Assembly: GCA_003453455.1 (NCBI GenBank)
Contig: DMLG01000078.1
Location: 1-8,303 of the forward strand
Length of the DNA stretch: 8,303 nt
Direction of reading: 5' to 3'
DNA from: Clostridiales bacterium
GTDB taxonomy: Bacteria > Bacillota > Clostridia > UBA1381
Both the position numbers and the translations under genes were made by a program. The stretch's first letter is position 1. Every line of letters begins with the position of its first letter. Shown here in pieces: positions 1-5,100 of the stretch. The notes beneath the pieces are model-generated. The model saw only the letters and a list, made by a program, of their open reading frames with translations, made no database searches and had not been told where the DNA came from.

Positions 1-293
1 ACAAAAGCAACAAGCGCCGCTAAAAATCTATCCATCAGCGGCAAGTCAAAAATCAGCCCGGGTCCATAATAAATAACTATAAGCTGCAACATAAGCGGCG
101 TTCCCCGAATTATCCATACAAAGGTGCGGATAAGCAATCGCAAAGGCGAAAACTTGCTCATTGAACCAAAGCTTATTAAAAGCCCTAAAGGCAGCGAAAA
201 TAACAAGGTCAGCGCAAAAAGTTTTACAGTCGTTTGAAAGCCCGTCAGCAAATCCCTTGTTATTGGCAAAAATGTATTTATAAATGAATTCAT
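1..293 (-). CDS. Amino-acid ABC transporter permease (N-terminal part, cut by window edge)
   Basis: Inner-membrane permease of a polar amino-acid ABC importer (HisM/GlnP type); it would form the channel that accepts substrate from the binding protein encoded just upstream. Only the first 97 codons are present; the gene leaves the window at position 1. The protein begins MNSFINTFLPITRDLLTGF, has a first membrane helix at about residues 22-43, and carries the family hallmark RGTPLMLQL at residues 63-71, followed by a second hydrophobic stretch. The ATG at 291-293 is preceded by GAGG (304-307) with a rather long 10-base gap. It lies 74 bases downstream of the binding-protein gene on the same strand, so the two are probably co-transcribed; an ATPase gene would be expected beyond the edge. 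The substrate cannot be told from the permease fragment. Confidence 0.9.
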   Translation of the reverse strand, partial: MNSFINTFLPITRDLLTGFQTTVKLFALTLLFSLPLGLLISFGSMSKFSPLRLLIRTFVWIIRGTPLMLQLIVIYYGPGLIFDLPLMDRFLAALVAF

Positions 294-316
294 AAAAGGT
301 AATCCTCTTCGCAAAT

Positions 317-350
317 AGGATGCAAGAATTTATAAAAACCCCTGCATCCT
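317..350 (-). other. Intercistronic stem-loop between binding-protein and permease genes
   Basis: AGGATGCA (317-324) and TGCATCCT (343-350) form a perfect 8-bp inverted repeat around an 18-base loop, just after the stop codon of the substrate-binding protein and before the permease. On the transcribed strand the T-rich stretch lies inside the loop, not after the stem, so this is not a standard intrinsic terminator. By analogy with other ABC importer operons (inference), it could protect the 3' end of the binding-protein message and raise its level over the permease. Confidence 0.5.
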
Positions 351-367
351 GCTGTGTTTAAATAGTA

Positions 368-1156
368 TTAGTCAGCGAGTGCAACTCCGTATTTTTCCGA
401 AAGCTCGCCTAATTTGCCATTATCTTTTAGCGTCTTTATGTAGCCATCTACTGCGTCTTTCAAATCAGAACCCTTGCGGAAGCCTATTCCGTATTCTTCC
501 TTTGTTAAGGAAAGTCCCTTTGCAAGATCCCCGTAGCTTGTTCCTTCACCTGTCATAGAGTCTGCCATCGTAATATCTATGATACAAGCATCTGTACTTC
601 CTGACTCTACTTCCATAAGTGCGTCGGACTGTGCTTTAACAGCAACCACATCAAATCCGAGCTCCTCTGCTGCTGCTTCCGCTGCACTGCCTGACTCTAC
701 CGCAAATTTAATATCCTTCATAGAATCGTTATCTTTGTAGTTTTCAACAGCATCCTTCTTCATAACGACAACCTGCTCATTTTTTGCATAAGGAACAGAA
801 CAGTTTGTGTTAAGATTTACTTCATCGGTAATTGTCATACCATTCCAGATACAGTCGATTGATTTTGAGTCAAGCTCTAAGAATTTATTATCCCAGTCTA
901 TCTCTACAAACTCAACATCAACGCCTAAAAGCTTTGCAACCTCTTCCGCAAATTCTGCATCAAATCCCGTCCATTCGCCGTTTTCCATATAGTCCATCGG
1001 CTCATACTCTGTAACTCCTACAACAAGAGTTCCCTTTTCCTGAACATATGCAAGGTCTGACTGCGCAGCGTCCGTTTCAACTTCTGCTTTCTTTCCGCAG
1101 GAGGTAACTCCCATACACATGATACCGGCTAACATCAATGCTAAAAATTTTTTCAT
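368..1156 (-). CDS. Amino-acid ABC transporter substrate-binding lipoprotein (SBP_bac_3 family)
   Basis: Extracytoplasmic solute receptor, predicted to be lipid-anchored on the outer face of the membrane and to deliver a small solute, probably an amino acid, to the permease encoded downstream. The 262-residue product has a lipoprotein signal: MKK, a hydrophobic core, then lipobox VTSC at 17-20 with Cys20 as lipidation site. The mature part follows SBP_bac_3 order: GTLVVGVTEYEPMDY (42-56), GFDAEFAEEVAKLLG (64-78), IDCIWNGMTITDE (100-112), VPYAKNEQVVV (121-131) and a C-terminal GKLGELSEKYG. The ATG at 1154-1156 is chosen over one at 1198 because AGGGAG lies just upstream of it, it gives a clean signal peptide, and the farther ATG falls inside the promoter -10. 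Oddity: the arginine that normally follows the TIT-x-E motif and binds the ligand carboxylate is Val113, so the ligand is uncertain. Confidence 0.92.
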   Translation of the reverse strand: MKKFLALMLAGIMCMGVTSCGKKAEVETDAAQSDLAYVQEKGTLVVGVTEYEPMDYMENGEWTGFDAEFAEEVAKLLGVDVEFVEIDWDNKFLELDSKSIDCIWNGMTITDEVNLNTNCSVPYAKNEQVVVMKKDAVENYKDNDSMKDIKFAVESGSAAEAAAEELGFDVVAVKAQSDALMEVESGSTDACIIDITMADSMTGEGTSYGDLAKGLSLTKEEYGIGFRKGSDLKDAVDGYIKTLKDNGKLGELSEKYGVALAD

Positions 1157-1196
1157 TTTTATTCTCCCTTTCTTGCAAATCGATTTTGTATGACAC

Positions 1197-1225
1197 ATTA
1201 TAGCATACCGCTTTATCTTTGTAAA
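1197..1225 (-). promoter_or_regulatory. Promoter of the amino-acid ABC transporter operon
   Basis: On the minus strand, TTTACA (1220-1225), a 17-base spacer and TATAAT (1197-1202), with an extended -10 TG (TGCTATAAT). One mismatch to the sigma-A consensus. The predicted start near 1190 leaves about 35 bases before the ATG at 1156. Confidence 0.85.
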
Positions 1226-1272
1226 GTGGTAAATTGCTAAAATTGTAATTTTTGTGAATTTTTGCCATATTG

Positions 1273-1305
1273 TAAAAAAATAAAGGGCTCCTTTTGGTCA
1301 CCCTT
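1273..1305 (-). terminator. Intrinsic terminator of the DUF6514-like gene
   Basis: On the minus strand AAGGG (1301-1305) pairs with CCCTT (1283-1287), with an inner CC/GG pair and an AAAA loop, followed by a T-rich tail (TA then seven T, 1274-1282). The hairpin includes the stop codon at 1298-1300. It separates this gene from the transporter promoter only about 50 bases on. Confidence 0.75.
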
Positions 1306-1630
1306 CATAAGTAAGCTGTTTTATTCTTTCGCCTATATGCTCCGAAACGGCGGACATCAGTCCCATCGGCGTAACTCTTGCATTCACGAGCTTTGTAAGA
1401 AACGCCTCCGCCTCGCTGAGTCTGAAAAACAGGTTTTTTATGATTTTACTCTCGTTTTCACAAACGCCGCCCGAAAAAACATCCTCCTTGTCTATTTCCA
1501 CTCCGTAAAGCTTCAAATCGCAGTATTCCTCTCTCACGCTATCAATCAGCATATAGTATGTAAGCTTCATTTGACGGGGTTCGTCTTCCTTTATTTCGAC
1601 CGTAATTTCATCAAAAAATTTTCTCTTCAC
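1298..1630 (-). CDS. Small conserved hypothetical protein, resembles DUF6514 family
   Basis: A 110-residue soluble protein without signal peptide or membrane helix. The layout matches what I recall of the clostridial DUF6514 family: an N-terminal beta-rich half with LTYYMLIDSV (23-32) and LYGVEIDKED (41-50), then a segment ending in IIKNLFF (63-69), and a helical C-terminal half with the family-like phrase NARVTPMGLMSAVSEHI (83-99). The start is GTG at 1628-1630, supported by a strong GAGGAGG (1638-1644) seven bases upstream; no ATG in frame has a comparable site. It has its own promoter and terminator, so it is probably monocistronic. Its function is unknown, and the family assignment is from memory of motif shape only. 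Two cysteines (37, 57) are present but form no recognised metal motif. Confidence 0.8.
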   Translation of the reverse strand: MKRKFFDEITVEIKEDEPRQMKLTYYMLIDSVREEYCDLKLYGVEIDKEDVFSGGVCENESKIIKNLFFRLSEAEAFLTKLVNARVTPMGLMSAVSEHIGERIKQLTYEG

Positions 1631-1659
1631 TTTCTTGCCTCCTCGTATCTCGTAATACG

Positions 1660-1688
1660 ATTATAAGCCTAAAAGAGGATAAAATCCA
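1660..1688 (-). promoter_or_regulatory. Probable promoter of the DUF6514-like gene
   Basis: On the minus strand a perfect TATAAT (1660-1665) stands 17 bases from a weak -35, TGGATT (1683-1688). The predicted start is close to 1653, giving a leader of roughly 20 bases with the strong Shine-Dalgarno inside it. Confidence 0.55.
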
Positions 1689-1744
1689 GCCTATTTGACC
1701 GCAACAACTCTCTTCTTTCGACAAGAAAATGTATTTCATATAAA

Positions 1745-1771
1745 AAAATATGACGGATTTTGTCATATTTT
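1745..1771. repeat. Perfect 10-bp inverted repeat
   Basis: AAAATATGAC (1745-1754) and GTCATATTTT (1762-1771) around a 7-base loop. On the minus strand the second arm runs into a stretch of seven T, so it may act as a back-up terminator behind the ferredoxin gene; its location upstream of the DUF6514-like promoter also allows an operator role. AT-rich, so hairpin stability would be modest. Confidence 0.5.
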
Positions 1772-1800
1772 GAAAAATATATTTTCTTTTTATAAATTTT

Positions 1801-1822
1801 TGTCTTACGATTTTTGTAAGTC
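1801..1822. repeat. Small inverted repeat behind the ferredoxin terminator
   Basis: CTTAC (1804-1808) and GTAAG (1816-1820) flank a 7-base loop, extended by a TG/CA pair across one mismatch. It directly follows the ferredoxin terminator in the direction of transcription. No T-tract follows on either strand, so its role is unclear. Confidence 0.35.
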
Positions 1823-1850
1823 AAAAAATACTGCCCTTTTGGGGCAGTAT
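1823..1850 (-). terminator. Intrinsic terminator of the ferredoxin gene
   Basis: On the minus strand ATACTGCCC (1842-1850), loop CAAAA, and GGGCAGTAT (1828-1836) make a perfect 9-bp stem followed by a T-tract (1823-1828). It begins 8 bases after the ferredoxin stop codon. Confidence 0.9.
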
Positions 1851-1857
1851 CTAATGA

Positions 1858-2028
1858 TTACTCCTGCTCGGGTGCACCTACGGGACAGACACCTGCGCAA
1901 GCACCGCATTCTATACATGTATCCGCATCAATAACGTACTTTCCGTCACCTTCGGAAATTGCACCTACGGGACATTCCGCTGCACATGCGCCACAGCTTA
2001 TACAAGCATCACTGATTTTATAAGCCAT
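1858..2028 (-). CDS. Clostridial-type 2[4Fe-4S] ferredoxin, 56 residues
   Basis: Small soluble electron carrier of anaerobic metabolism, expected to shuttle low-potential electrons between oxidoreductases in the cytoplasm. The 56-residue product begins [15 protein letters not shown] and has two classic cluster motifs, CxxCxxCxxxCP, at Cys9/12/15/19 and Cys38/41/44/48; each set supplies three ligands to one cluster and the last to the other. Both halves are similar in sequence, as expected from the family's ancient duplication. This is normal length for the family. The ATG at 2026-2028 is preceded by AAGGAGG (2037-2043) with ideal spacing. A promoter and a strong terminator flank it, so it can be expressed alone; with only 47 bases and no terminator after ricT, read-through from ricT is also likely. 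The specific redox partners are unknown. Confidence 0.96.
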   Translation of the reverse strand: MAYKISDACISCGACAAECPVGAISEGDGKYVIDADTCIECGACAGVCPVGAPEQE

Positions 2029-2057
2029 TTGTAACACCTCCTTATTTCATTGTAGTT

Positions 2058-2086
2058 ATTATAACACACACTTTTTCAATCTTCAA
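2058..2086 (-). promoter_or_regulatory. Ferredoxin promoter overlapping the ricT 3' end
   Basis: On the minus strand TTGAAG (2081-2086), a 17-base spacer and TATAAT (2058-2063) with extended -10 TG. The -35 and part of the spacer lie inside the last codons of ricT (stop at 2076-2078). The predicted start near 2051 gives a leader of about 23 bases. Confidence 0.75.
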
Positions 2087-2948
2087 GTGTTTTTAATATT
2101 TCTTCATCATTTTTTTCAGATTTATTGTCATTTTTTGCCTTTTTTAGGATTTTTATGTCCTTTACATCATACTCAGAAAGCGCGGTTTCGCTTTTTTCTT
2201 CAATACGCACTTTCACTTTGCCCTTCAAAATTTCGACATATTCGACAATCCCCTGTCCGTCAGGCGTCTTGACAAGAGCTCCCTGTCTTGGGGTAATCTT
2301 TAAAAGCTCCTCATAGGTGTTTTGCTCGTATTTCAAACAGCACATAAGCCTGCCGCAAGTGCCTGATATTTTTGTTGGGTTTAAAGAAAGTCCCTGTTCC
2401 TTTGCCATTTTTATTGAAACCGATTCAAATTCGTCCAAAAACTTTGCACAGCAAAGCTCCCTTCCACACACACCGACTGCACCAAGAGTTTTTGATTCAT
2501 CGCGTATGCCTATCTGCCTAAGTTCAATCCTTGTGTGGAAGACAGTTGCAAGGTCCTTTACCAATTCGCGGAAATCAATCCTTCCGTCTGCTGAGAAGTA
2601 AAAAAGAATTTTACTCCCATCAAAAGTATATTCAACCTCAATAAGCTTCATTTCAAGTCCGTGCTTTTTTATCTTTTCGAGGCATATATCAAAGGCTTCT
2701 TTTTCCTTTTGCTTGTTTTCCTCGGCAGTCTTTAAATCCTCTTCGGTAGCGATGCGGATAACATCCTTTAAAGGCTTCGTTATTTGCTCTTCGCTTATTT
2801 CCTTTTCCGCAACAACGACCTTTCCAAGCTCAATACCCCGTGCGGTTTCCACGACTACATAATCATTTTTATTTATATTAAGACCTGCCGGGTTAAAATG
2901 ATATATTTTTCCTACCGGCTTAAATCTTACACCAACAATTTTTGTCAT
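2076..2948 (-). CDS. ricT: RicT (YaaT), PSP1-domain iron-sulfur protein
   Basis: Member of the PSP1/RicT (formerly stage 0 sporulation protein YaaT) family. In Bacillus subtilis RicT joins RicA and RicF in a complex that carries [4Fe-4S] clusters and directs RNase Y to mature certain operon mRNAs, also affecting sporulation and competence. The 290-residue protein has the typical N-terminal opening IVGVRFKPVGKIYHF (4-18), the core HTRIELRQIGIRDESK (138-153), and two cysteine clusters, CGRELCC (161-167) and CGRLMCC (198-204), all six cysteines intact. The tail after residue 265 is charged and probably disordered. The ATG at 2946-2948 follows AGGAG (2956-2960) by seven bases. It has a full-consensus promoter, divergent from folT. 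A ferredoxin gene lies 47 bases downstream; the link may be functional or just positional. RicA and RicF are not in this window. Confidence 0.95.
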   Translation of the reverse strand: MTKIVGVRFKPVGKIYHFNPAGLNINKNDYVVVETARGIELGKVVVAEKEISEEQITKPLKDVIRIATEEDLKTAEENKQKEKEAFDICLEKIKKHGLEMKLIEVEYTFDGSKILFYFSADGRIDFRELVKDLATVFHTRIELRQIGIRDESKTLGAVGVCGRELCCAKFLDEFESVSIKMAKEQGLSLNPTKISGTCGRLMCCLKYEQNTYEELLKITPRQGALVKTPDGQGIVEYVEILKGKVKVRIEEKSETALSEYDVKDIKILKKAKNDNKSEKNDEEILKTLED

Positions 2949-2989
2949 ACATTTTCTCCTTTTTTAATCCATCGCCAGATTACAGAATA

Positions 2990-3018
2990 ATTATAGTATA
3001 TTCCCGCTCTGATGTCAA
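2990..3018 (-). promoter_or_regulatory. ricT promoter, full sigma-A consensus
   Basis: On the minus strand TTGACA (3013-3018), 17-base spacer, TATAAT (2990-2995): a perfect match at both hexamers and spacing. Predicted start near 2983, leader about 35 bases. Its -35 is 23 bases from the -35 of the divergent folT promoter. Confidence 0.9.
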
Positions 3019-3041
3019 GAAGATAAATTTTTAAAAAAACC

Positions 3042-3070
3042 TTGCATTATGTAAAAAAAGGGTGTATAAT
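3042..3070 (+). promoter_or_regulatory. folT promoter
   Basis: TTGCAT (3042-3047), 17-base spacer, TATAAT (3065-3070). The predicted start near 3077 places the riboswitch aptamer almost at the 5' end of the transcript. Confidence 0.85.
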
Positions 3071-3082
3071 GCACATTAAATT

Positions 3083-3179
3083 GCAGAGTAGAACGCCTTG
3101 CGTAAAGTGCTGTGTGAACGGGGAGTTGTCACGCAGACGAAAAGCTTTTGCTTGCGGCTGGGTGTTCGCATCCCGCTGC
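3083..3179 (+). promoter_or_regulatory. Tetrahydrofolate (THF) riboswitch aptamer
   Basis: The segment between promoter and folT matches the THF-I riboswitch layout in order: P1 GCAG (3083-3086) with CTGC (3176-3179); an AGTA bulge; P2 GAACGCC (3091-3097) with GGTGTTC (3161-3167); the GTAAAGTG junction motif (about 3102-3109); P3 CTGTGTGA (3110-3117) with TCACGCAG (3129-3136), 8 of 8 paired including one G-U; a G-rich P3 loop with GGGA, able to pair as a pseudoknot with TCCC (3171-3174); and a small hairpin AAGC-TTTT-GCTT (3142-3153). The 3' edge GCATCCCGCTGC resembles the conserved end of known members. Known members sense reduced folates and lie upstream of folate genes such as folT and folE, which fits the gene here. 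Assignment is by eye. Confidence 0.9.
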
Positions 3180-3240
3180 CTGATAAGAGGCTTTTTTGAA
3201 CACCTCTGGGTTTTGCGGACTATTTTGGGAGGTGTTTTTT
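3160..3240 (+). promoter_or_regulatory. Expression platform of the THF riboswitch with ribosome-site sequestering hairpin
   Basis: AACACCTC (3199-3206) is a perfect complement of GAGGTGTT (3229-3236), which contains the folT Shine-Dalgarno. The resulting stem is followed by a short T-run up to the ATG, so it may mask the ribosome site and also act as a terminator. GAACACC (3198-3204) can instead pair with GGTGTTC (3161-3167), which is the 3' strand of aptamer helix P2. The two pairings exclude each other, giving an OFF switch when ligand stabilises P2. A weaker hairpin, GCCT (3178-3181) with AGGC (3188-3191) followed by six T, overlaps P1. Confidence 0.7.
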
Positions 3241-3780
3241 ATGTTCAAAAATTTCAAAATTTCAAATCTTAAAAATGTCAGAGTTTTATGTGCAATGGCG
3301 CTTTTAATCGCCCTTTATGCGGCGCTTTATACGCTTCAAATCCCGCTTTCTCCGCAGCTTCGCATAACATTTACCTTTATCCCGCTTGCTGTATGCGGCT
3401 GGCTTTTCGGCGGCGCAGCGGCGTTTTTTACAGGTATGCTTTGCGATATCGTCGGATTTTTGTTGTTCCCGACAGGCGCATATTTTCCCGGCTTTACCTT
3501 AACCACAATGCTTTCGGGGCTTGTCTATGGCCTTTTTCTGTATAGGAGGAACGGAAAATCCCTCTTTTTAAATATCGTTATATCAAAGTTCCTTGTTACT
3601 GTGTTTTTTAATATGGGACTTAATTCACTTTGGATTTCCATACTATATAAAAAGGCATTCTGGGTTTATCTTTCGGGCAGAATAATAAAGAATATTATTA
3701 TGCTCCCCATTGAAATTGTGATACTTTTTGCCGTAATACAGCTGCTTATACGCGCAGGTGTGCAAAAGATGTATAAATAA
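3241..3780 (+). CDS. folT: Folate ECF transporter S component
   Basis: Substrate-binding membrane component of an energy-coupling-factor importer; it captures folate and works with a shared EcfA/EcfA'/EcfT module, not encoded here. The 179-residue protein is almost all membrane helix: hydrophobic segments near 14-34, 42-58, 60-76, 84-101, 109-128 and 152-172, the usual six-helix S-component plan and normal length. The loop PTGAYFPGFTL (77-87), with the Arg at 41 in LRITFTFIPLA, is characteristic of the folate-specific branch. The ATG at 3241 is preferred over an upstream TTG at 3196, because that codon lies inside the regulatory leader whereas GGGAGGTG (3227-3234) sits six bases before this ATG. 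It is preceded by a THF riboswitch, which strongly supports the folate assignment. No clear terminator was seen after the stop codon, so some read-through into the PRPP synthetase gene is possible. Confidence 0.94.
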   Translation: MFKNFKISNLKNVRVLCAMALLIALYAALYTLQIPLSPQLRITFTFIPLAVCGWLFGGAAAFFTGMLCDIVGFLLFPTGAYFPGFTLTTMLSGLVYGLFLYRRNGKSLFLNIVISKFLVTVFFNMGLNSLWISILYKKAFWVYLSGRIIKNIIMLPIEIVILFAVIQLLIRAGVQKMYK

Positions 3781-3833
3781 TCCGCCTTATAAAAAATAAT
3801 TTTGTAAAGTTTGCCGATATGCAAAAACCTCTA

Positions 3834-3862
3834 TTGAAAAGCATGTCGTATTATGTTAAAAT
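3834..3862 (+). promoter_or_regulatory. Promoter of the PRPP synthetase gene
   Basis: TTGAAA (3834-3839), 17-base spacer, TAAAAT (3857-3862) with extended -10 TG (TGTTAAAAT). The predicted start near 3869 leaves a leader of about 37 bases before the ATG at 3906. Confidence 0.75.
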
Positions 3863-3905
3863 AAGTGTGTGGTTAATATTGTTTTCGGGTTACAGGAGGT
3901 ACATT

Positions 3906-5036
3906 ATGGAGGAAAATTCCAACAGCTCAACATTTGCCCAGCTGAGTGTAATAAGTATGCGCGGCTGTGAGGAGATAACTGCCAAGATTGACTGGTATTT
4001 GCGCAAGTTCAGGGAAGGATACGAAAATAAGGAAACTTATATAACACATATCCATTGTCCGCGATTTGGCTCGGGAGAGGCAAAGTGCATTATTGATGAA
4101 ACTGTCCGCGGACATGATGTTTACATCATTTGCGATATGTTCAATCACGGAATTACTTATAAAATGTACGGCGTTGAAAACCGTATGAGTCCTGACGACC
4201 ATTATCAGGATTTAAAGCGCATAATCGCCGCAATTTCAGGAAAGGCGCGCAGAATCACTGTTTTTATGCCTATGCTTTACGAGGGAAGACAGCATCGCCG
4301 CACCGCAAGAGAGTCGCTTGACTGCGCAATGGCACTGCAAGAGCTTGTAAATATGGGCGTTTCAAACATTGTCACTTTTGACGCACACGACGCAAGGGTG
4401 CAGAACGCAATTCCGCTTTCCGGCTTTGATGATGTGCAGACAACTTACCAGATGATTAAGGCTCTTTCACGGCAAGTTCCCGATATCTCCTTTGATAAGG
4501 AAAAAACGATAGTCATTTCTCCCGATGAGGGCGGAATGAAGCGTGCGATGTACTATTCATCAGTCCTCGGTCTTGACCTCGGTATGTATTATAAGAGAAG
4601 AAATTATTCCATTGTCGTTGACGGAAAAAACCCAATTGAGGCACACGAATACTTAGGCAGAAGCGTCACCGGCAAGGATGTTATGATAATCGACGATATG
4701 ATTTCAAGCGGGGAATCTGTTTTAGATATAGCAAAAATGCTTAAAGAACAGGGCGCAAAACGCGTATTTGTGTTCACAGCTTTCGGACTTTTCTGCAACG
4801 GACTTGAAAAATTTGATAAGGCATTTGAAGACGGCGAGATAACAAAGGTGTTTACGACAAATCTGATTTACCGTATGCCTGAACTCTTTGAAAAGGAATG
4901 GTTTTGTGAAGTTGATATGTCAAAATACATTTCCCTGCTTATAGATACATTAAATCACGACCAGACCATAAGCAACCTCTTAGTTCCTGCACAGCGTATA
5001 GAAAAACTTTTGGAAAAGCTAAACGAACAGAAGTAA
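3906..5036 (+). CDS. prs: Ribose-phosphate pyrophosphokinase (PRPP synthetase), divergent clostridial form
   Basis: Cytoplasmic enzyme that transfers pyrophosphate from ATP to ribose 5-phosphate, giving PRPP for purine, pyrimidine, histidine, tryptophan and NAD synthesis. At 376 residues it is longer than classical Prs (about 315). Family landmarks appear in order: FGSGEAKCIIDETVRGHDVYI (54-74; classical FxDGEI...VRGxDV), the ATP segment YEGRQHRR (125-132; classical RQDRK), DAHDARVQ (159-166), ISPDEGGMKRA (204-214), the flexible-loop catalytic KRR (230-232), and the ribose-5-phosphate loop IDDMISSGES (262-271; classical DDxIDTAGT). The ATG at 3906 follows AGGAGG (3894-3899) by six bases; an in-frame ATG at 3819 is upstream of the promoter. 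The altered loops suggest a paralogous subfamily, so a classical prs may exist elsewhere in the genome. Catalytic Lys and Arg are kept, so I expect real activity. Confidence 0.88.
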   Translation: MEENSNSSTFAQLSVISMRGCEEITAKIDWYLRKFREGYENKETYITHIHCPRFGSGEAKCIIDETVRGHDVYIICDMFNHGITYKMYGVENRMSPDDHYQDLKRIIAAISGKARRITVFMPMLYEGRQHRRTARESLDCAMALQELVNMGVSNIVTFDAHDARVQNAIPLSGFDDVQTTYQMIKALSRQVPDISFDKEKTIVISPDEGGMKRAMYYSSVLGLDLGMYYKRRNYSIVVDGKNPIEAHEYLGRSVTGKDVMIIDDMISSGESVLDIAKMLKEQGAKRVFVFTAFGLFCNGLEKFDKAFEDGEITKVFTTNLIYRMPELFEKEWFCEVDMSKYISLLIDTLNHDQTISNLLVPAQRIEKLLEKLNEQK

Positions 5037-5065
5037 AAATCTTTATCAGTAACTTTTTACATAAT

Positions 5066-5100
5066 AAAAACTGCTCCGTTTTCGGAGCAGTTTTTATTTT
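5066..5100. terminator. Bidirectional intrinsic terminator between prs and ispF
   Basis: AAAAACTGCTCCG (5066-5078), loop TTTT, and CGGAGCAGTTTTT (5083-5095) form a perfect 13-bp stem. The A/T-rich base supplies a T-tract in both directions, so it can end the prs transcript and the converging carD-ispD-ispF transcript. The ispF stop codon (5094-5096) lies partly within the stem. Confidence 0.93.

Noticed and set aside
1157..1198. Upstream ATG at 1196-1198 for the substrate-binding protein
   Set aside because: It overlaps the promoter -10 and would put 14 polar residues before the lipoprotein signal peptide; the ATG at 1154-1156 has the ribosome site.
1745..1850. CRISPR-like array
   Set aside because: The inverted repeats differ from one another in sequence and are not direct repeats with uniform spacers.
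1695..1934. 79-codon plus-strand frame across the inverted-repeat cluster and ferredoxin end
   Set aside because: It runs through a terminator and antisense to the ferredoxin, with no ribosome site.
3196..3240. N-terminal extension of folT from a TTG at 3196
   Set aside because: The extension lies inside the riboswitch expression platform and has no ribosome site; the ATG at 3241 has GGGAGGTG in place and gives a normal S-component length.
3819..3905. N-terminal extension of the PRPP synthetase from 3819
   Set aside because: It would start upstream of the predicted promoter and its residues do not resemble Prs; AGGAGG directly precedes the ATG at 3906.
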